Source of the DNA: Gammaproteobacteria bacterium
GTDB taxonomy: Bacteria > Pseudomonadota > Gammaproteobacteria > Ga0077536
DNA: 6,837 nucleotides
Reading direction: 5' to 3'
Assembly: GCA_003540955.1 (NCBI GenBank)
Contig: DPMX01000320.1
Coordinates: forward strand, 1 to 6,837
The position numbers and the translations under genes are program-made. The notes beneath the pieces are model-generated. The model was not told where the DNA came from and did not search any database. It saw only the letters and a program-made list of their open reading frames with translations. Below are positions 5,035 to 6,837 of the stretch, piece by piece (the first letter of the stretch is position 1; every line of letters begins with the position of its first letter).

Positions 5035-6774
5035 TTGGATATCTACACTACAACGATCGCTATAAGCGTGCTTATTTACGTTGCCATAGGAAACTATGCT
5101 GGCCGCAGTATAAAACGTCTTGACGACTATTATGTTGACGGTCGTCGAGCACCAAGCCTCTTCATTTTGGGAACGCTTATCGCAAGTGTGATGAGTTCTA
5201 CAATATTTTTGGGAGAAGCCGGTTTTGCCTACGCCGGTCAAGCCGGACCTTACGTTTTATTTCCACAGATTTCGTCCATGGGTTTCGTCCTCGGCGCTAT
5301 TTTATTTGGGCGATATTTGCGAAGGAGTCGCACGAAAACGGTCGCCGACTTCTTCGGTCGTCGATTTAACAGCAAGCGTGTCCAAGCGATGGCCGGGATA
5401 ACAATTATTCTGGGACTAGGAGGCTATCTATTGGCCGTCACCCAAGGTGCCGCCATATTGTTATCGCAACTCACTGGCCTTAACTACGTCCAGGGAGTCA
5501 TAGTCGCATGGCTGAGTTATACATCGTTCACTATGTACTCTGGATCCCGCGGCGTCATTCTGACCGATACTATTATGTTCATTCTTTTTACTTTTGTCAG
5601 TCTAGGCGCTGCTGTGTACTTGGTCAGCGAGTTTGGAGGGTGGCCGAGCGCTATTCATAGATTAGTGGCGATCGAAGAGAAGGTGGATTTGATGTCCTGG
5701 CACGGCGTCATTGGTCCAGGCACCGCATGGCCAACAGCTATGGACTTCTTAATTTGGGAGTTAGTTGTCGGTGTTAGTTGGATTTTGGTTATAGCTGTCA
5801 GTCCCTGGCAATCGAGCCGCCATTTGATGGCCCGGAACGAACATGTCGTGCTTCGAGCGGCATGCCTTGCATGCCTTGCCGCCACCTTACTGCAAGTCAT
5901 TGTGTACGGTATGGGAGCTATCGTAAATCTCGGCAAAACAGATATCGTACCGTATGAAAGCGCAACCATATGGGCTTCATTGAATCTATTGCCAGAACTC
6001 CTTGGCGCCTTGATGTTAGCGGGCATTATGGCTGCGGCATTATCGTCCGCCTCAACCTTTCTCTCGCTCGTCGGCTTTAGTGTTAGTAACGATCTGGGGC
6101 TCCAAAAAAAGGCAGAAGAGCGGACAAAGCTTAGATTAACCCGTCTGATGATGCTCGCAATGGGGTCCATCGCCCTGATCGCAGCACTGTTTTTCCCGCC
6201 CAATATCTTCTGGCTGACGCTTTTTGTTACGACAATATTCGCCTCCTCTTGGGGTCCAGTCGCACTAATGAGTATCTGGAGTAAAAGCATTACTGCATCC
6301 GGTGCATTTTGGGGCATGTTGTCCGGCTTAGTATTTAACGTTGTACCAAAATTCTTCGAATTTATTGGCATGCTTGATTTTCCTTCTTATCTAAACCCGG
6401 TGATTATTGGCACTGCAATGAGCCTTGTTGTAACCGTAGTCGTATCGAAACGCACAACCGTAAGTCATGAAGAAGTCTCCTATCTACTGAAGTTACACGA
6501 GACGCCAGCCGATGAAATCAGTGCGGAAAAAACGCGAACTTCCCTTTTTCCTCCGGCACTGTTGATTGCAAATGGAGTGATCATGCCTTTTCTGCTAATC
6601 ACCTACCATGTGCGCCCATACCAATCAGCGACTGGGACCTTGTCAGCGGATGGGTCTCTCGATTGGTTCGCAGCCGAAACCATAATTGCGATGAGCTGGA
6701 GCGTTGTGTGGATCTCTCTGGGTCTATTCGCGATCAAAGCTATTCGAAGAGCGTACATGCCTTCAGCACAGTAA
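5035..6774 (+). CDS. Sodium:solute symporter (SSS family) permease
   Basis: This 579-residue inner-membrane protein would import an organic solute with Na+. About fifteen hydrophobic segments can be seen, near residues 4-22, 41-60, 73-93, 116-145, 152-170, 175-198, 236-256, 272-297, 319-340, 370-386, 391-413, 419-438, 452-472, 505-524 and 548-568. Family marks are DDYYVDGRR (30-38) before helix 2, YSGSRGVILTD (168-178), and the helix AGIMAAALSSASTF (329-342), whose Ser/Thr residues occupy the place of the Na2 site. A hydrophilic stretch (472-502) precedes two extra C-terminal helices. The start is TTG at 5035: an in-frame TGA lies at 5023-5025 and no other start fits between; upstream GAGCGG is a poor ribosome site. 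It is divergent from the cupin-amidohydrolase operon and probably imports the substrate of that operon. Substrate unknown. Confidence 0.93.
   Translation: MDIYTTTIAISVLIYVAIGNYAGRSIKRLDDYYVDGRRAPSLFILGTLIASVMSSTIFLGEAGFAYAGQAGPYVLFPQISSMGFVLGAILFGRYLRRSRTKTVADFFGRRFNSKRVQAMAGITIILGLGGYLLAVTQGAAILLSQLTGLNYVQGVIVAWLSYTSFTMYSGSRGVILTDTIMFILFTFVSLGAAVYLVSEFGGWPSAIHRLVAIEEKVDLMSWHGVIGPGTAWPTAMDFLIWELVVGVSWILVIAVSPWQSSRHLMARNEHVVLRAACLACLAATLLQVIVYGMGAIVNLGKTDIVPYESATIWASLNLLPELLGALMLAGIMAAALSSASTFLSLVGFSVSNDLGLQKKAEERTKLRLTRLMMLAMGSIALIAALFFPPNIFWLTLFVTTIFASSWGPVALMSIWSKSITASGAFWGMLSGLVFNVVPKFFEFIGMLDFPSYLNPVIIGTAMSLVVTVVVSKRTTVSHEEVSYLLKLHETPADEISAEKTRTSLFPPALLIANGVIMPFLLITYHVRPYQSATGTLSADGSLDWFAAETIIAMSWSVVWISLGLFAIKAIRRAYMPSAQ
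5860..5877 (+). repeat. In-frame 9-base tandem duplication inside the symporter gene
   Basis: The unit GCATGCCTT occurs twice back to back and is followed by GCC. It encodes Ala-Cys-Leu twice (276-281) in the membrane helix near 272-297. The copies are identical at the DNA level, which suggests a recent slippage duplication that keeps the frame. Confidence 0.6.
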
Positions 6775-6816
6775 TGTATAAGAATACAATTCGGGAACGG
6801 GAAAAGAAAAACCAAT

Positions 6817-6837
6817 AAAGGAAACGCCGGTTGTCAC
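6817..6837 (+). promoter_or_regulatory. Possible ribosome site and TTG start of a gene leaving the window
   Basis: AAAGGA at 6817-6822 is followed after eight bases by TTG at 6831. Since two other genes here seem to start with TTG, this could be the start of a gene downstream of the symporter, but only two full codons are visible. Confidence 0.18.

Noticed and set aside
5655..6371. 238-residue open frame on the minus strand inside the symporter gene
   Set aside because: It is antisense to a clearly coding membrane protein and shows no recognisable domain or ribosome site.
6775..6788. TGTAT/ATACA hairpin just after the symporter stop, as a terminator
   Set aside because: A five-pair AT-rich stem with no T-run after it; too weak to call.

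Overview
The window is a gene-dense bacterial segment with six protein genes in four transcription units. It reads like part of an uptake-and-breakdown (catabolic or detoxification) locus. No RNA gene, mobile element, integrase, CRISPR array or phage gene is visible. The organism is probably a glutathione-producing proteobacterium. The pointers are a zeta-class glutathione S-transferase of the maleylacetoacetate isomerase type, a soluble bacterial P450, a sodium:solute symporter, clear Shine-Dalgarno sites and mid-range base composition. This assignment is an inference from gene families. Two of the genes appear to start at TTG.

Left part (about 30-2061, minus strand): an alpha/beta hydrolase gene is followed 13 bases later by a soluble cytochrome P450, probably as one operon. 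The hydrolase has every catalytic element of its fold but is cut by an in-frame TAG at codon 65. A GTG codon directly follows that TAG in the same frame.

Centre (2137-2757, plus strand): a single gene for a maleylacetoacetate isomerase-type GST is transcribed divergently from the hydrolase-P450 pair. The short gap carries -10-like hexamers for both directions that overlap each other. The GST gene converges on the next operon, with 42 bases between the two stop codons.

Right part (2800-6774): a minus-strand operon holds a small cupin followed by a YtcJ-type metal-dependent amidohydrolase. The ribosome site of the amidohydrolase overlaps the cupin stop codon. Divergent to it, across 141 bases with repeated short motifs, is a 579-residue sodium:solute symporter.

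A plausible joint role, which is inference only, is as follows. The symporter imports a small organic compound. The amidohydrolase and the hydrolase cleave amide/imide or ester/C-C bonds, and the P450 hydroxylates. The GST isomerises a cis-dienoic (maleyl-type) ring-cleavage product or conjugates glutathione. The cupin serves as a binding or accessory protein. The substrate cannot be read from the sequence, and no ring-cleaving dioxygenase, fumarylacetoacetase, P450 redox partner or regulator gene lies inside the window. The three points most worth a second look are the amber codon in the hydrolase, the Tyr-for-His replacements at both metal motifs of the cupin, and the gene combination itself.
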